Part shown: positions 10,054 to 17,945 of the stretch, piece after piece | Numbering within the stretch: the stretch's first letter is position 1 | How the letters are laid out: every line of letters begins with the position of its first letter | NCBI GenBank assembly: GCA_028554795.2 | Contig: CM068829.1 | Coordinates: forward strand, 131,961,325 to 132,025,324 | Reading direction: 5' to 3' | DNA: 64,000 bases | DNA from: Sinohyriopsis cumingii | Lineage: Eukaryota; Mollusca; Bivalvia; Unionida; Unionidae | Program-made: the position numbers and the translations under genes | Notes under the pieces: model-generated | Databases searched by the model: none | Told to the model about the DNA's origin: nothing | What the model saw: the letters and a program-made list of their open reading frames with translations, nothing else

Positions 10054-11061
10054 TTAATCATCCACGAGTTCGTCTATGAGCGTTCGATATGTATTAATGT
10101 CTATGATACCGCCTGCAAATAACCGCTTGCAAATATCAGCAGCCTCATTGATTATTTCCGTAGAGTTATTTCCGGCTCGTTTTCCTCCAATTAATACCTC
10201 TAGCCGTGATATATCACTGAGAACACTATTAGGGCAGGTAACACTAGCGTTTTCAACTAGACCACTACCACTTGGATACCCCTCTCCGCTTGTTTTTTTA
10301 GAACCAGCTTTTTTTTGACGTTTTTCTCGGACTTCTTCTTTTTGCTGTTGTAGTATTTCTTGTTGTTGTCGTATATCATAATCATCAATTCCTTTTTTAA
10401 ATTCTTTATATCCCAATTCTTTTGTATCCAAGCGATCAATCTCTTTATTCGTTTTATACAACCAATTAACCCAGTCATCTCGTTTTATATTACTGTTTTT
10501 ATACTCGTCTTTTAAAAAGTTTTTTCTTGAATAATAGCTTTGAGCGGCAAAATTACCAAAAACCCTATACTCGTCGGATTTCAGTAATTGAGGTCGTTTT
10601 ATTTGTGCTATAGCCCCTTCAGTGAGTTTATCTATAAAGGGAATTCCTTTTTGAGTGGAAATTTTTTGAAGTTCACCAACATCACCCTGTTCAGAATCAT
10701 CAATATCAGCTAATCGTTCATACTCTCGTTGGGTTTTTATATCACTGGAAAGTTGTTTTATCCGTTGCTGTGTTTGTTCTGTCTCTGCTGCTATCTTTTC
10801 AAGTACAGGAAGAAGAGGCGCCTCTTTCCGTTCGCCCTCCTTAGGAATATCCCCGTATATTGCTCGTTCTGTTGCAGCTGTAACATCCTTAGTCGCTTTA
10901 GTCACCGGGGCAAATAACTGTTCGCTTCCAACAGTAAAATCGGTTTGCATTTGTTGTCGCGTTTGAAGTTTCTCTCTCACTCTGTCTCGTAACGGTATAA
11001 ACTTTTTAAGCGCTGCTAGCCGCTCTCTGGCTAGCCGAGTAGTAAGTGATTCACCTACCAT
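10054..11061 (-). CDS. coiled-coil Polinton protein of unknown function
   Basis: 335 residues. An Arg/Lys/Gln-rich helical N-terminus (LTTRLARERLAALKKFIP), long coiled-coil segments (about 95-130 and 215-250) and a Lys/Ser/Gly-rich linker precede a compact C-terminal domain. That domain starts with SRLEVLIGGKRAGNNSTEIINE and ends DINTYRTLIDELVDD. I recall this C-terminal domain at the end of other Polinton proteins without an assigned function. ATG 11061 follows TTTACAATA, the leader shared with the capsid genes, so it is probably co-expressed with them; a scaffold or tegument-like role is speculative. The plus-strand 10729-10917 and minus-strand 10257-10478 frames are shadows. Confidence 0.6.
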   Translation of the reverse strand: MVGESLTTRLARERLAALKKFIPLRDRVREKLQTRQQMQTDFTVGSEQLFAPVTKATKDVTAATERAIYGDIPKEGERKEAPLLPVLEKIAAETEQTQQRIKQLSSDIKTQREYERLADIDDSEQGDVGELQKISTQKGIPFIDKLTEGAIAQIKRPQLLKSDEYRVFGNFAAQSYYSRKNFLKDEYKNSNIKRDDWVNWLYKTNKEIDRLDTKELGYKEFKKGIDDYDIRQQQEILQQQKEEVREKRQKKAGSKKTSGEGYPSGSGLVENASVTCPNSVLSDISRLEVLIGGKRAGNNSTEIINEAADICKRLFAGGIIDINTYRTLIDELVDD

Positions 11062-11085
11062 TATTGTAAATTGATCCGCAATTTT

Positions 11086-11466
11086 CTAATTTTCCGCCGA
11101 GTGTACCATCGGGAGCTCCACGGAGTTTTCGTCTATAATCCTTCTAATGTTTTTGATCTTACTAGAAATCTCCCGGCGTCGTTCATAAACACGTCCGAGT
11201 TTTTTTCGTATTATTTCAACGGCAGTAAATAGTCCAATGAATGCATTTGCGTCATTGTGGTACAGGTTCTCATTAATCGTATGTTGTAATCGTTTTATAA
11301 AAAAATACTCGCGGGCCAGGGTAAAACGCCCCCGTTTCGACTGTTCGTTAATAATCTCATAATCGGATAATATTTTTTCACTGTCGAGACCATCAGATAA
11401 TTCAATTCCTTGATTTTTTAATTTTGAAATCTCAGTTAATATATTATTGATGTCTTCGATATTCAT
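11086..11466 (-). CDS. small helical Polinton protein, unknown
   Basis: 126 residues from ATG 11466 (MNIEDINNILTEISKLKN). The open frame continues upstream to 11616 through the 58-bp tandem repeat, but the ATG at 11466 follows the TTATAAGAATA leader and starts a compact helical protein, so I take that as the start. It is charged and Leu/Ile-rich, with a dense Lys/Arg stretch (IIRKKLGRVYERRREISSKIKNIRRI) near the C-terminus. It is first in the leftward late array. No recognisable domain; a DNA-binding or scaffold function cannot be told from the sequence. Confidence 0.5.
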   Translation of the reverse strand: MNIEDINNILTEISKLKNQGIELSDGLDSEKILSDYEIINEQSKRGRFTLAREYFFIKRLQHTINENLYHNDANAFIGLFTAVEIIRKKLGRVYERRREISSKIKNIRRIIDENSVELPMVHSAEN

Positions 11467-11545
11467 TATTCTTATAAAACATCTTATTTCTAATATCAAA
11501 AATTTTAATAAAATTATTGGGGCCATTTTTGACCCCGTTTTTTGT

Positions 11546-11661
11546 ATGGACAGTACAATGCCGTAGATCTCCACTCGAGTGTTGTGGCAGATTGCAGGCA
11601 TACATGGACAGTACAATGCCGTAGATCTCCACTCGAGTGTTGTGGCAGATTACAGGCATAT
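11546..11661. repeat. 2 x 58-bp tandem repeat
   Basis: Unit starts at 11546 and 11604, with one visible difference (GATTGCAGG versus GATTACAGG). Each unit contains the palindrome CACTCGAGTG. It lies immediately upstream of the first late gene. Confidence 0.9.
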
Positions 11662-11887
11662 ACATATACTTAATTAAGGACATTCACATCTTGGAACCCC
11701 AAAGCATACATCTCCGGGAGGGAGGCCTAGGGTGACAAACGTCATCGTAGACCGCCCAGAAGATATGCTTGGGGGACATCACTACATGTACTTAATTAAG
11801 GATGAATATATTTACAATGAAATGATTGATGGATGATGGGACGGCACAAGACAGCACAAACATAAAACGGCGGGGCGGAACTCTACG

Positions 11888-12005
11888 GCCAATTCAACCA
11901 ATCAAAAGCAACCCAATTAAATTAACCCGGTTGCATGATTGTGAACAAAAGACAACCACACGCCCGGGTCAAGAGCGTGGGTTAGTTTTGATTAGTTGAA
12001 TTGGC
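11888..12005. repeat. imperfect inverted repeat, 28-bp arms
   Basis: Arms 11888-11915 and 11978-12005 pair with only a few mismatches around a 62-bp loop. Could form a cruciform or mark a small nested element; it lies in the non-coding centre of the Polinton. Confidence 0.75.
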
Positions 12006-12313
12006 TTTCGAAAGCCCCAGGCTTATAACGAGTCATCTTATATATAAAGTGACTAATACAGCGGCGTCAGTCACAAGGTGTGTGTTAATTTGAATTCCCT
12101 TGAATCGTTTGAATCCTTAAATACTTATTAATGGTGTTTCACGGCATTTAAATGAAACCAAATACTCAAATAAAACATTAAAAAAAAGAATACAGCTGTT
12201 AGATAATAGCGTGTATTTCATTAGTTTTCATCGTAAAATGATTAATTAATCGCAACATTAATTGGACTTCAAGGGACGCAACATTAATTAGACTTCAAGG
12301 GACGTAACTCTTG

Positions 12314-12844
12314 TCATGCGACGCTATCACAAAACGAGTTATCTCCCTTTGATGTTATATATGAAAATCGAATTCTATGACCCGTCTTTTTTGAGATCGC
12401 TGTTTGATATATTCGTTCTGCAACAAATTGTATTGAGGCGATACAAATGTCAAAATATTTTCCTGCCTCATTCATCGACTGAAATATTTTTTCCTCGTGA
12501 GTTGTTGTATCAAATGACTTTACGGGTTTTGCTTTCTTTGAGTATTTACCAGTTTGGCCTTTTTTACTATTTTCACTCTGAGAGATGGCTTGCAGATTAC
12601 ACAGTCTATTATTTTGATAATTAGAATCAATGTGATCAATAACGAGACTATCTTTGATCAATCCGTGGAAACATTCATAGATGATTCTGTGACAGAGATA
12701 TTTTTTCCCTCCAGCAGTAAACATTAAATACCCGTGATTGTTTTTCCATCCAACCGGCTTCTTCAGTCTACGATTTCTAACAATACCGTCGCGAGATGCC
12801 TCGTAATTGACGAGCAGGGGATGCGGCTGAAATTCTTGGTCCAT
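12314..12844 (-). CDS. HNH homing endonuclease (NUMOD-type)
   Basis: 176 residues. An N-terminal NUMOD4-like part (YEASRDGIVRNRRLKKPVGW..NHGYLMF) leads into HNH_3: His52 in LCHRIIYECFHG, then VIDHIDSNYQNNRLCNLQ with His71 and the Asn pair. A C-terminal NUMOD1-like helix-turn-helix (FQSMNEAGKYFDICIASI) would read DNA. This combination is typical of free-standing homing endonucleases of phages and large DNA viruses (known family pattern). It is not part of the core Polinton set and is probably acquired cargo. It is transcribed leftwards and sits between the central non-coding region and the small zinc protein. ATG at 12844. Confidence 0.85.
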   Translation of the reverse strand: MDQEFQPHPLLVNYEASRDGIVRNRRLKKPVGWKNNHGYLMFTAGGKKYLCHRIIYECFHGLIKDSLVIDHIDSNYQNNRLCNLQAISQSENSKKGQTGKYSKKAKPVKSFDTTTHEEKIFQSMNEAGKYFDICIASIQFVAERIYQTAISKKTGHRIRFSYITSKGDNSFCDSVA

Positions 12845-12857
12845 TTGTATAATAATA

Positions 12858-13181
12858 CTACTTGTCTAATTTATTATTTGGTTTAATTATGAATCTTTCA
12901 ACGTAGTCTTGGGGGGTTTTGATGACGAAGTCGGCGGTGGGGTTGATGACGGCGTTTTTAATTCGCTTGTCATAATAGCGTTTTAGTTCCCTGTATCGCT
13001 TTCCGCCACAATTGATACACAACTGTGATTTTCCTCTTACACCGACGTGGCAAACCAAGCACGGGAGGGGGCCAAGAGAACCATTACGAACGCTTTGTAA
13101 ATGATACCCGCAGAATTCACCTCTACATGATTTATTGCACGGGGTTGTCGACCCAATCATCAACCATTTGCAGTGATTCAT
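12858..13181 (-). CDS. small Cys-rich zinc protein
   Basis: 107 residues from ATG 13181 (MNHCKWLM). A further in-frame start at 13199 would overlap the likely promoter. There are two Cys clusters: HCKWLM..TTPCNKSCRGEFCGYH and PCLVCHVGV..SQLCINCGG, compatible with two zinc knuckles or ribbons, then a Lys/Arg-rich helix. Proteins of this pattern recur in Polintons (recalled, unnamed). It is divergent from the polymerase gene, with only 39 bp between the two start codons, so the pair probably shares a bidirectional promoter and may be early genes. Confidence 0.65.
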   Translation of the reverse strand: MNHCKWLMIGSTTPCNKSCRGEFCGYHLQSVRNGSLGPLPCLVCHVGVRGKSQLCINCGGKRYRELKRYYDKRIKNAVINPTADFVIKTPQDYVERFIIKPNNKLDK

Positions 13182-13220
13182 TATACTATATTCTTTCATT
13201 TAAATACTTGTTTTAATTAT
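13182..13220. promoter_or_regulatory. short divergent promoter region between zinc protein and polymerase
   Basis: 39 bp of almost pure A/T between two divergent ATGs, containing TATACTATATT and TTTAAATACTTG. Inferred from position only. Confidence 0.4.
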
Positions 13221-16200
13221 ATGGATGAGTTCGAGAGATTGGCAGCAATTAAGCCCCGGAAAAATATTAGGTTTAATCTCGATAGAGTCCTCAAGGACAC
13301 ACCAAAAGCGTTAATAAACGATAAAACCCTGTTGAGTAAAATACGCGATTGTATCAATGAATTCAAGCGTGATGGCGCATCTCACAGTTGGTCAACATTT
13401 CGAATTGATGGCATTGTTGATGCTACCATGAACGACAACCGCGCAGCAATGATAATATCACAACTTGACGGTAAAAGGTATTTCTTCAGAGTAAAATTCA
13501 TTGTCCGGGTGGAATCAGGCGATTGGATCATGCGTGATAAATTTGAACCAGTTCTCAGCGACAAGAAAACAGTCACTGTCAGCCGCGACTCCAAGCCGGG
13601 GTTGTTAACCGGAATTGACAAACCATACTATGAACGAGCGTATCCTGAAACAGCAGTTGTTTATGGAATATACCCGTTAAATAAGAAACCTGATATCGGA
13701 AAACTGAAACCGATGAAACAGTCAACTGGGATAAATTGTGTAGCAGAACGAATAATAGAGCATTTTACAAATGCATGTCGAGGAAACAAATTGACTGATT
13801 TACGACGTAGCAAAATCAACCAGTGGGAACTAACCGTAAAAGAGCGTGGAGCAACCATCAGCGACATAGCGAGATTAGAAACATCGCTGAGATTTCCAAT
13901 AACCGTTACAACGATAACCGGTGAAGTATTATACGAATCGAAGTATAAATCGAAGGGAGCCCCAATCAAAATTATTGATCATAACGAACACGCATGGACG
14001 CCCGTGATCACAATATTTCCACGGGATAGAACAGTAAAGTATATACCCGAAGAATTCCTGGGAGAACAATTCTCCAAGGACGGTTTTCTCGCGGAGAGGA
14101 AACTATTTGATGCTATTGCCTACTTGTGTAAAAACGACCCTGTATCAATGTGGTTACTTCGCAGCGCTGAAAACGATGCGGATACCTTTGATCAGTTTGT
14201 AAGACCAAACGGTGAATTATATCGCACTGAAGCATTTCACAACAGGATGAAAAAAACCGCCATGGAATTTGAAGAGCATGATGAACAACTGCTAACAAAT
14301 TGTTTTACGATTCCATCGGTTGTAGCTCATGTTGCAGCAAGGAAAAATGCGTGGAGACCAACGCGCAAGGAATTTCTACCGGATGTACAATCCAGTTGTT
14401 TGGAATACTATCACGGTGGACTATGGAACACTGAATACAACCGCGACGCTATGATCTCGGTTGATATGGTTGCCTGTTATCCAGCGAGTTTTCTCGGGTA
14501 TGGATCCGCCGCTGAGTACTTTAGACGATTTGGACACCCCAGTCATGAAATGACTCGTGTTGCTATTAATGGACCACTGCCTGATTTTGATTTAACCGGA
14601 TTCGCTCGCATAGTATCATTTGAATTCGCGGCAGGACTCCATCGCTGTTGCTATATTTGGATCGGTAGACACATGGCTGAAAAGAGATGGTTGCCAATAG
14701 CGCTGCTACGGTATATGATTGATTGTAGCATGCTAGTTTCGTTGATTGTCAGTGACGCGATTATATCATACCGGGCACAGACTGAAGTCTGGTTACCAGA
14801 GCCGGAGCGTCTAGATAGCATAATTGACGAGTCCAGAAAAAACATTGATGCCGACGAGGAATATATCATCGAATGGTCCAGGAGGATATTTAACCAACGA
14901 AACCGCGAGGCAAAAGATCTCGGTAGAAGAATAATTGGTAAGTTCACACAAGGTGGAAAAAACCACGACTACAAACGATATTGCTCACGGCTGATTATAG
15001 ATGACGCAGAATATGATTTCGTAATCAAGGACAACAGCGATGGAGACAGCCCGGCGTATCCACATTTGAGGGCGTCTATGCTGGGATATGCCGCTATCAA
15101 TTTATTCTCGATGATAAATAGATTCCCCGATACCGCGGTTAGAGTAGCCGTTGATTCGTTTTATGTTGACGTAGCGTATAAGGGAAACGTAGCCGAGTTT
15201 ACTAGTCCGGACGAGAGTTGGGGTACATGGAGAATTAAAAATGAAATACGACGCGATTATTCCCCGTCAGCAGATGTCACCGTTGAGAACAACTACTTAC
15301 GCGGTGATAAATTGTCAGAATGGTCTAATGCACCATCGTGTTCTGATCCAATTTGTAGACACAAGACGGTTTATTTAAGCGGCTGTGGCGGGTCAGGAAA
15401 GACGACTCGGGCAATTGAATTATTTCGAACGCGGGCAAGTATAATCGTGCTTACACCGACTCATAGACTAGCGCGAGAGATAAAACAACGAAATGTTGAC
15501 GCCGTTACTTATCACAGCTTCTTTCGATACAGCGGCGGTGAGTGGACTCCTGATCGAATGGGTGAAAAATTTATTCCCGACATTATCATCTGGGATGAGA
15601 TATGTACTGTTTCGTTAGATACTTTACAAATGTTTCTTGAGTGGTTGCTGCGCGCGAATACAGCGGTAATCATGTGTGGGGACCATGGCCAACCACCACC
15701 ATTTGTCGGCGAGGGTCCACATGATTGGTTAAGGGGTTTTGTGGACTATTATGAAGAAACCGATACTGATTACCGAGCACTTGATGAACAACTGCGCGAG
15801 GTTAAGAAATTAATCAGATTACAGCCGGATAGAATTCAATGTGAAATAATTCGCGAGGTGATTCCGGAAACGCCGTTAAATGAATTCTGGGAAACATGGA
15901 GACCAAACGATTTGATTGTAGCGAGTAGAAAGATAGTCAGAGACACACTTCAGCGGAAGTTGTTTACGTTGCATAAGGAAAAGTTTCCAACGCGTCCAGT
16001 GCCGTTATGTTATAGACCCGCGGACACACGGCGGCAGAACATTGAAGTTGAAATTCCAGGCCGGACAGAAAAACAAATTCTCGTGCTGAATGATATCGTG
16101 CTCGTTGATATCAGCGTCGTCGAGGACGCGCTACGTGCTGATAAATCCCCGTGGACGCTAGGATACGCAACAACAATACATTCCTCGCAGGGACTAACCA

Positions 16201-16421
16201 TCACGGACACAATTGTTTGGATAGTTGATAATCGCATCGAATGGTCGAATCTAGTCTATCTTGCAGTGTCCAGAGTACGAAGGATAAATCAGCTTCGAAA
16301 AATTGTTATTGACGAAGCCACCGACGAAGCCGGCGACAAAGTCACCATCGATGCAAGCGTCATTGATAGAAAACTCTCGGGTTACCGCCAACAGGATAAA
16401 AAAAAAACAGCGGCGTTTTGA
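13221..16421 (+). CDS. divergent family B DNA polymerase fused to SF1 helicase
   Basis: 1066 residues from ATG 13221 (MDEFERL). The N-terminal third is unassigned and I see no clear exonuclease DxE motif. Polymerase signatures: motif A ISVDMVACYPASF (about 411-423; D-x-x-x-CYP in place of DxxSLYP), a GKFTQGG motif B equivalent (573-579), and motif C RVAVDSFYVD, where Asp645 is kept but the first Asp of the usual DTDS is Ala643. The C-terminal third is an SF1 helicase: Walker A GCGGSGKTTRA (about 720), TPTHRLAREI, Walker B IIIWDEI (792-793), CGDHGQPPP (about 820), and HSSQG plus AVSRVRR near the end. I recall similar fused proteins in glomeromycete fungi (unverified). Canonical Polinton polymerases are protein-primed and lack this helicase. 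It would replicate the element. Confidence 0.8.
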   Translation: MDEFERLAAIKPRKNIRFNLDRVLKDTPKALINDKTLLSKIRDCINEFKRDGASHSWSTFRIDGIVDATMNDNRAAMIISQLDGKRYFFRVKFIVRVESGDWIMRDKFEPVLSDKKTVTVSRDSKPGLLTGIDKPYYERAYPETAVVYGIYPLNKKPDIGKLKPMKQSTGINCVAERIIEHFTNACRGNKLTDLRRSKINQWELTVKERGATISDIARLETSLRFPITVTTITGEVLYESKYKSKGAPIKIIDHNEHAWTPVITIFPRDRTVKYIPEEFLGEQFSKDGFLAERKLFDAIAYLCKNDPVSMWLLRSAENDADTFDQFVRPNGELYRTEAFHNRMKKTAMEFEEHDEQLLTNCFTIPSVVAHVAARKNAWRPTRKEFLPDVQSSCLEYYHGGLWNTEYNRDAMISVDMVACYPASFLGYGSAAEYFRRFGHPSHEMTRVAINGPLPDFDLTGFARIVSFEFAAGLHRCCYIWIGRHMAEKRWLPIALLRYMIDCSMLVSLIVSDAIISYRAQTEVWLPEPERLDSIIDESRKNIDADEEYIIEWSRRIFNQRNREAKDLGRRIIGKFTQGGKNHDYKRYCSRLIIDDAEYDFVIKDNSDGDSPAYPHLRASMLGYAAINLFSMINRFPDTAVRVAVDSFYVDVAYKGNVAEFTSPDESWGTWRIKNEIRRDYSPSADVTVENNYLRGDKLSEWSNAPSCSDPICRHKTVYLSGCGGSGKTTRAIELFRTRASIIVLTPTHRLAREIKQRNVDAVTYHSFFRYSGGEWTPDRMGEKFIPDIIIWDEICTVSLDTLQMFLEWLLRANTAVIMCGDHGQPPPFVGEGPHDWLRGFVDYYEETDTDYRALDEQLREVKKLIRLQPDRIQCEIIREVIPETPLNEFWETWRPNDLIVASRKIVRDTLQRKLFTLHKEKFPTRPVPLCYRPADTRRQNIEVEIPGRTEKQILVLNDIVLVDISVVEDALRADKSPWTLGYATTIHSSQGLTITDTIVWIVDNRIEWSNLVYLAVSRVRRINQLRKIVIDEATDEAGDKVTIDASVIDRKLSGYRQQDKKKTAAF

Positions 16422-16623
16422 TATTGATGCCGAATTAATAATCTCGCTACGACAACAACAGAATAATCACTGCGCGAGTTGCAATTGTATAATGAGTTGG
16501 CGTTATTCGGATAAAGACACTCGCCAATTTACCGTGGATAGGATCGATAACAGTCTCGGTCATGTCAAAAACAATGTGAGGTTGACCTGTCTTGAGTGTA
16601 ATAGACGCAACGGCGCTAGTTAA
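16408..16623 (+). CDS. HNH/zinc domain in shifted frame after the polymerase-helicase
   Basis: The frame reads CASCNCIMSW, then FTVDRIDNSLGHVKNNVRLTCLECNRR: an HNH fold with two CxxC zinc pairs, His and Asn in place. The only upstream ATG (16351) lies inside the polymerase gene, and the domain content begins directly after the A10 run (16398-16407). There the polymerase frame terminates shortly afterwards (16421). The natural reading is a C-terminal domain of the polymerase-helicase protein separated by a one-base offset at the run. Alternatives are programmed or transcriptional slippage, or a miscall. Its 3' end overlaps the convergent integrase gene by 8 bp. Confidence 0.65.
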   Translation, partial: QRRFDIDAELIISLRQQQNNHCASCNCIMSWRYSDKDTRQFTVDRIDNSLGHVKNNVRLTCLECNRRNGAS

Positions 16624-17560
16624 GACCACGCGGGGGTAATTGAGTATCGTTAGGTATCACTTGTAGTTGCTCGCGTGTAAATCCGCGCTGAGGAGCAGTT
16701 GAATCCAGTCTATAGATCGGTGGTCTACCAGTTGATCGTGTTATCGTTGATATGTTATGTGTGGTAACACTCCAAATAGGATCGGTAGCCCTTTTTTTAC
16801 CGCCTTCAAGCTCTCCTGGTTCATATAGATATCTAACAGTGACATCGCCAAGAATCGGCTTAGAAACGCTATTTATTTTTAATTTTCCGGGTATATACTC
16901 GTATTTAATCGCGTCGCTGGGCTTCATGTTGATTACTCGGGTAATCTCGTTATTTAACGCTGCAATTACACCTGGCAACCTTTTAACCCATTCACGAGAT
17001 CGTTTTTCTTGGATGAATTCCTTCGCGTATTGATATCCAAATAACCGTTCAGCGAGAGTCCGATTGAATCGTTCAACAATTGCCTGATCACGATGTAGCG
17101 CAGTATGACCTCGTCGTATCGCGACGCTATGATGTTTCAGCGTTGATAAAACAGCGCCGCGAAATTCACTACCAGGATCAACTTGTAATAGATTTGGCCA
17201 GCGCAGAGGACCTCTTCGATAAATCCGCTCAAACGCATCGGCTACTTCAGTTGCTGACTTTGTTTTCAACGGTTCCGCTTGTTTGTATCGACTCGCAACA
17301 TCAACTACGGTTAGCGCGTATTTGTAACCGTTGTCATGCGGTAGAAATAGTATATCAGCCTGATGAACTTCATTAGGTACGCTGACATCAAAGCGCGAGA
17401 AGTTGATTTGTTTAGGCGGTGGTAGATAGATTTGCCATATAGCCTGTTTGGATAACCAATTAGCCGCAGTGGTCTTTGTTACCTTTGCAGCGCTTGCAAG
17501 CTTACCAATTGCGGCCTTCCCCTTCCAGTATCCTCTCGGAGAATAATAGATGGAATCCAT
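16616..17560 (-). CDS. INT: retrovirus-type integrase (DDE)
   Basis: 314 residues from ATG 17560 (MDSIYYSPRGYW), the usual Polinton-like start; an earlier start at 17599 adds 13 weak residues. An N-terminal helix-turn-helix-like region (KLASAAKVTKTTAANWLSKQ) leads to the catalytic core: Asp69 (HQADILF), Asp128 (LQVDPGSEF) and Glu163 (AIVERFNRTL), the last two 35 residues apart as in retroviral integrases. The C-terminal SH3/chromo-like part includes DVTVRYLYEPGELEGG and GFTREQLQVIP. It joins element ends to target DNA and makes short duplications, matching the TTACTG flanks. Core residues are intact. The gene lies 22 bp from the PLA2 stop. Confidence 0.93.
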   Translation of the reverse strand: MDSIYYSPRGYWKGKAAIGKLASAAKVTKTTAANWLSKQAIWQIYLPPPKQINFSRFDVSVPNEVHQADILFLPHDNGYKYALTVVDVASRYKQAEPLKTKSATEVADAFERIYRRGPLRWPNLLQVDPGSEFRGAVLSTLKHHSVAIRRGHTALHRDQAIVERFNRTLAERLFGYQYAKEFIQEKRSREWVKRLPGVIAALNNEITRVINMKPSDAIKYEYIPGKLKINSVSKPILGDVTVRYLYEPGELEGGKKRATDPIWSVTTHNISTITRSTGRPPIYRLDSTAPQRGFTREQLQVIPNDTQLPPRGLN

Positions 17561-17582
17561 CGTTTTTCTTGGATGATTGTTA

Positions 17583-17945
17583 TTAATTACCAGCGCCAAT
17601 CATTAATTTACCTTTCATAGCCGATTTTACCAACCATGAGGCCAATTTTTCTTTGACGGATTTATCAGGAATAGCATTTAGCGCGTGAATTAATTTTACA
17701 TCCGCGATATGACGCTGTTGCAGATCGCTACTTTTGTAAGCAACATCATGAGCATGACACGCCTTATCGATAGCGTTTATTGGATACTCACCGGGTTTGG
17801 GCTGATTTTGATCATCGAGTCTAATATCTAATCGTGTTCCGGGGCCACAGTAGTTATATCCTGGGAGGTGTTTTTCTCCTGGATACTTTGCCCACGGTGT
17901 TCCGGGGAGTTTTGCCAATTTGGCTGCGATGTCACCTCCTCGCTT
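17583..17945 (-). CDS. phospholipase A2 domain, frame offset from the DUF5679 part
   Basis: The domain begins LPGTPWAKYPGEKHLPGYNYCGPGT (given here only as its landmarks LPGxxYCGPGT) and continues to DKACHAHDVAYK. These are the Ca-binding loop and the His-Asp catalytic pair of the parvovirus-VP1/Polinton PLA2 family. There is no ATG; the first possible start in frame is TTG at 17918. The frame is open upstream to the T8 run at 17944-17951, where the zinc ribbon encoded at 17828-18106 is in the neighbouring frame. Polintons often carry DUF5679 and PLA2 in one protein (recalled). In parvoviruses this activity helps virions leave endosomes. The likely status is one gene interrupted by a one-base offset. 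Confidence 0.75.
   Translation of the reverse strand, partial: KRGGDIAAKLAKLPGTPWAKYPGEKHLPGYNYCGPGTRLDIRLDDQNQPKPGEYPINAIDKACHAHDVAYKSSDLQQRHIADVKLIHALNAIPDKSVKEKLASWLVKSAMKGKLMIGAGN

Larger units (their letters stand above)
11467..12313. other. central non-coding region of the Polinton
   Basis: The largest gap in the element, with no convincing ORF. It holds a two-copy 58-bp tandem repeat (11546-11661), two copies of the palindromic TACTTAATTAAGGA (near 11668 and 11790), an imperfect inverted repeat (11888-11915 with 11978-12005), a TATATATAAAG box near 12040 followed by GTGACT...AGTCAC arms, and a two-copy GCAACATTAATT-GACTTCAAGGGACG repeat (about 12252-12306). It separates the late cluster from the HNH/polymerase block, so promoter, origin or regulatory functions are reasonable guesses. 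Confidence 0.55.

Noticed and set aside
12040-12120. promoter of a gene reading rightwards in the Polinton centre
   Set aside because: TATATATAAAG is present, but no ORF follows on the plus strand before the antisense HNH gene; kept only as part of the non-coding region.
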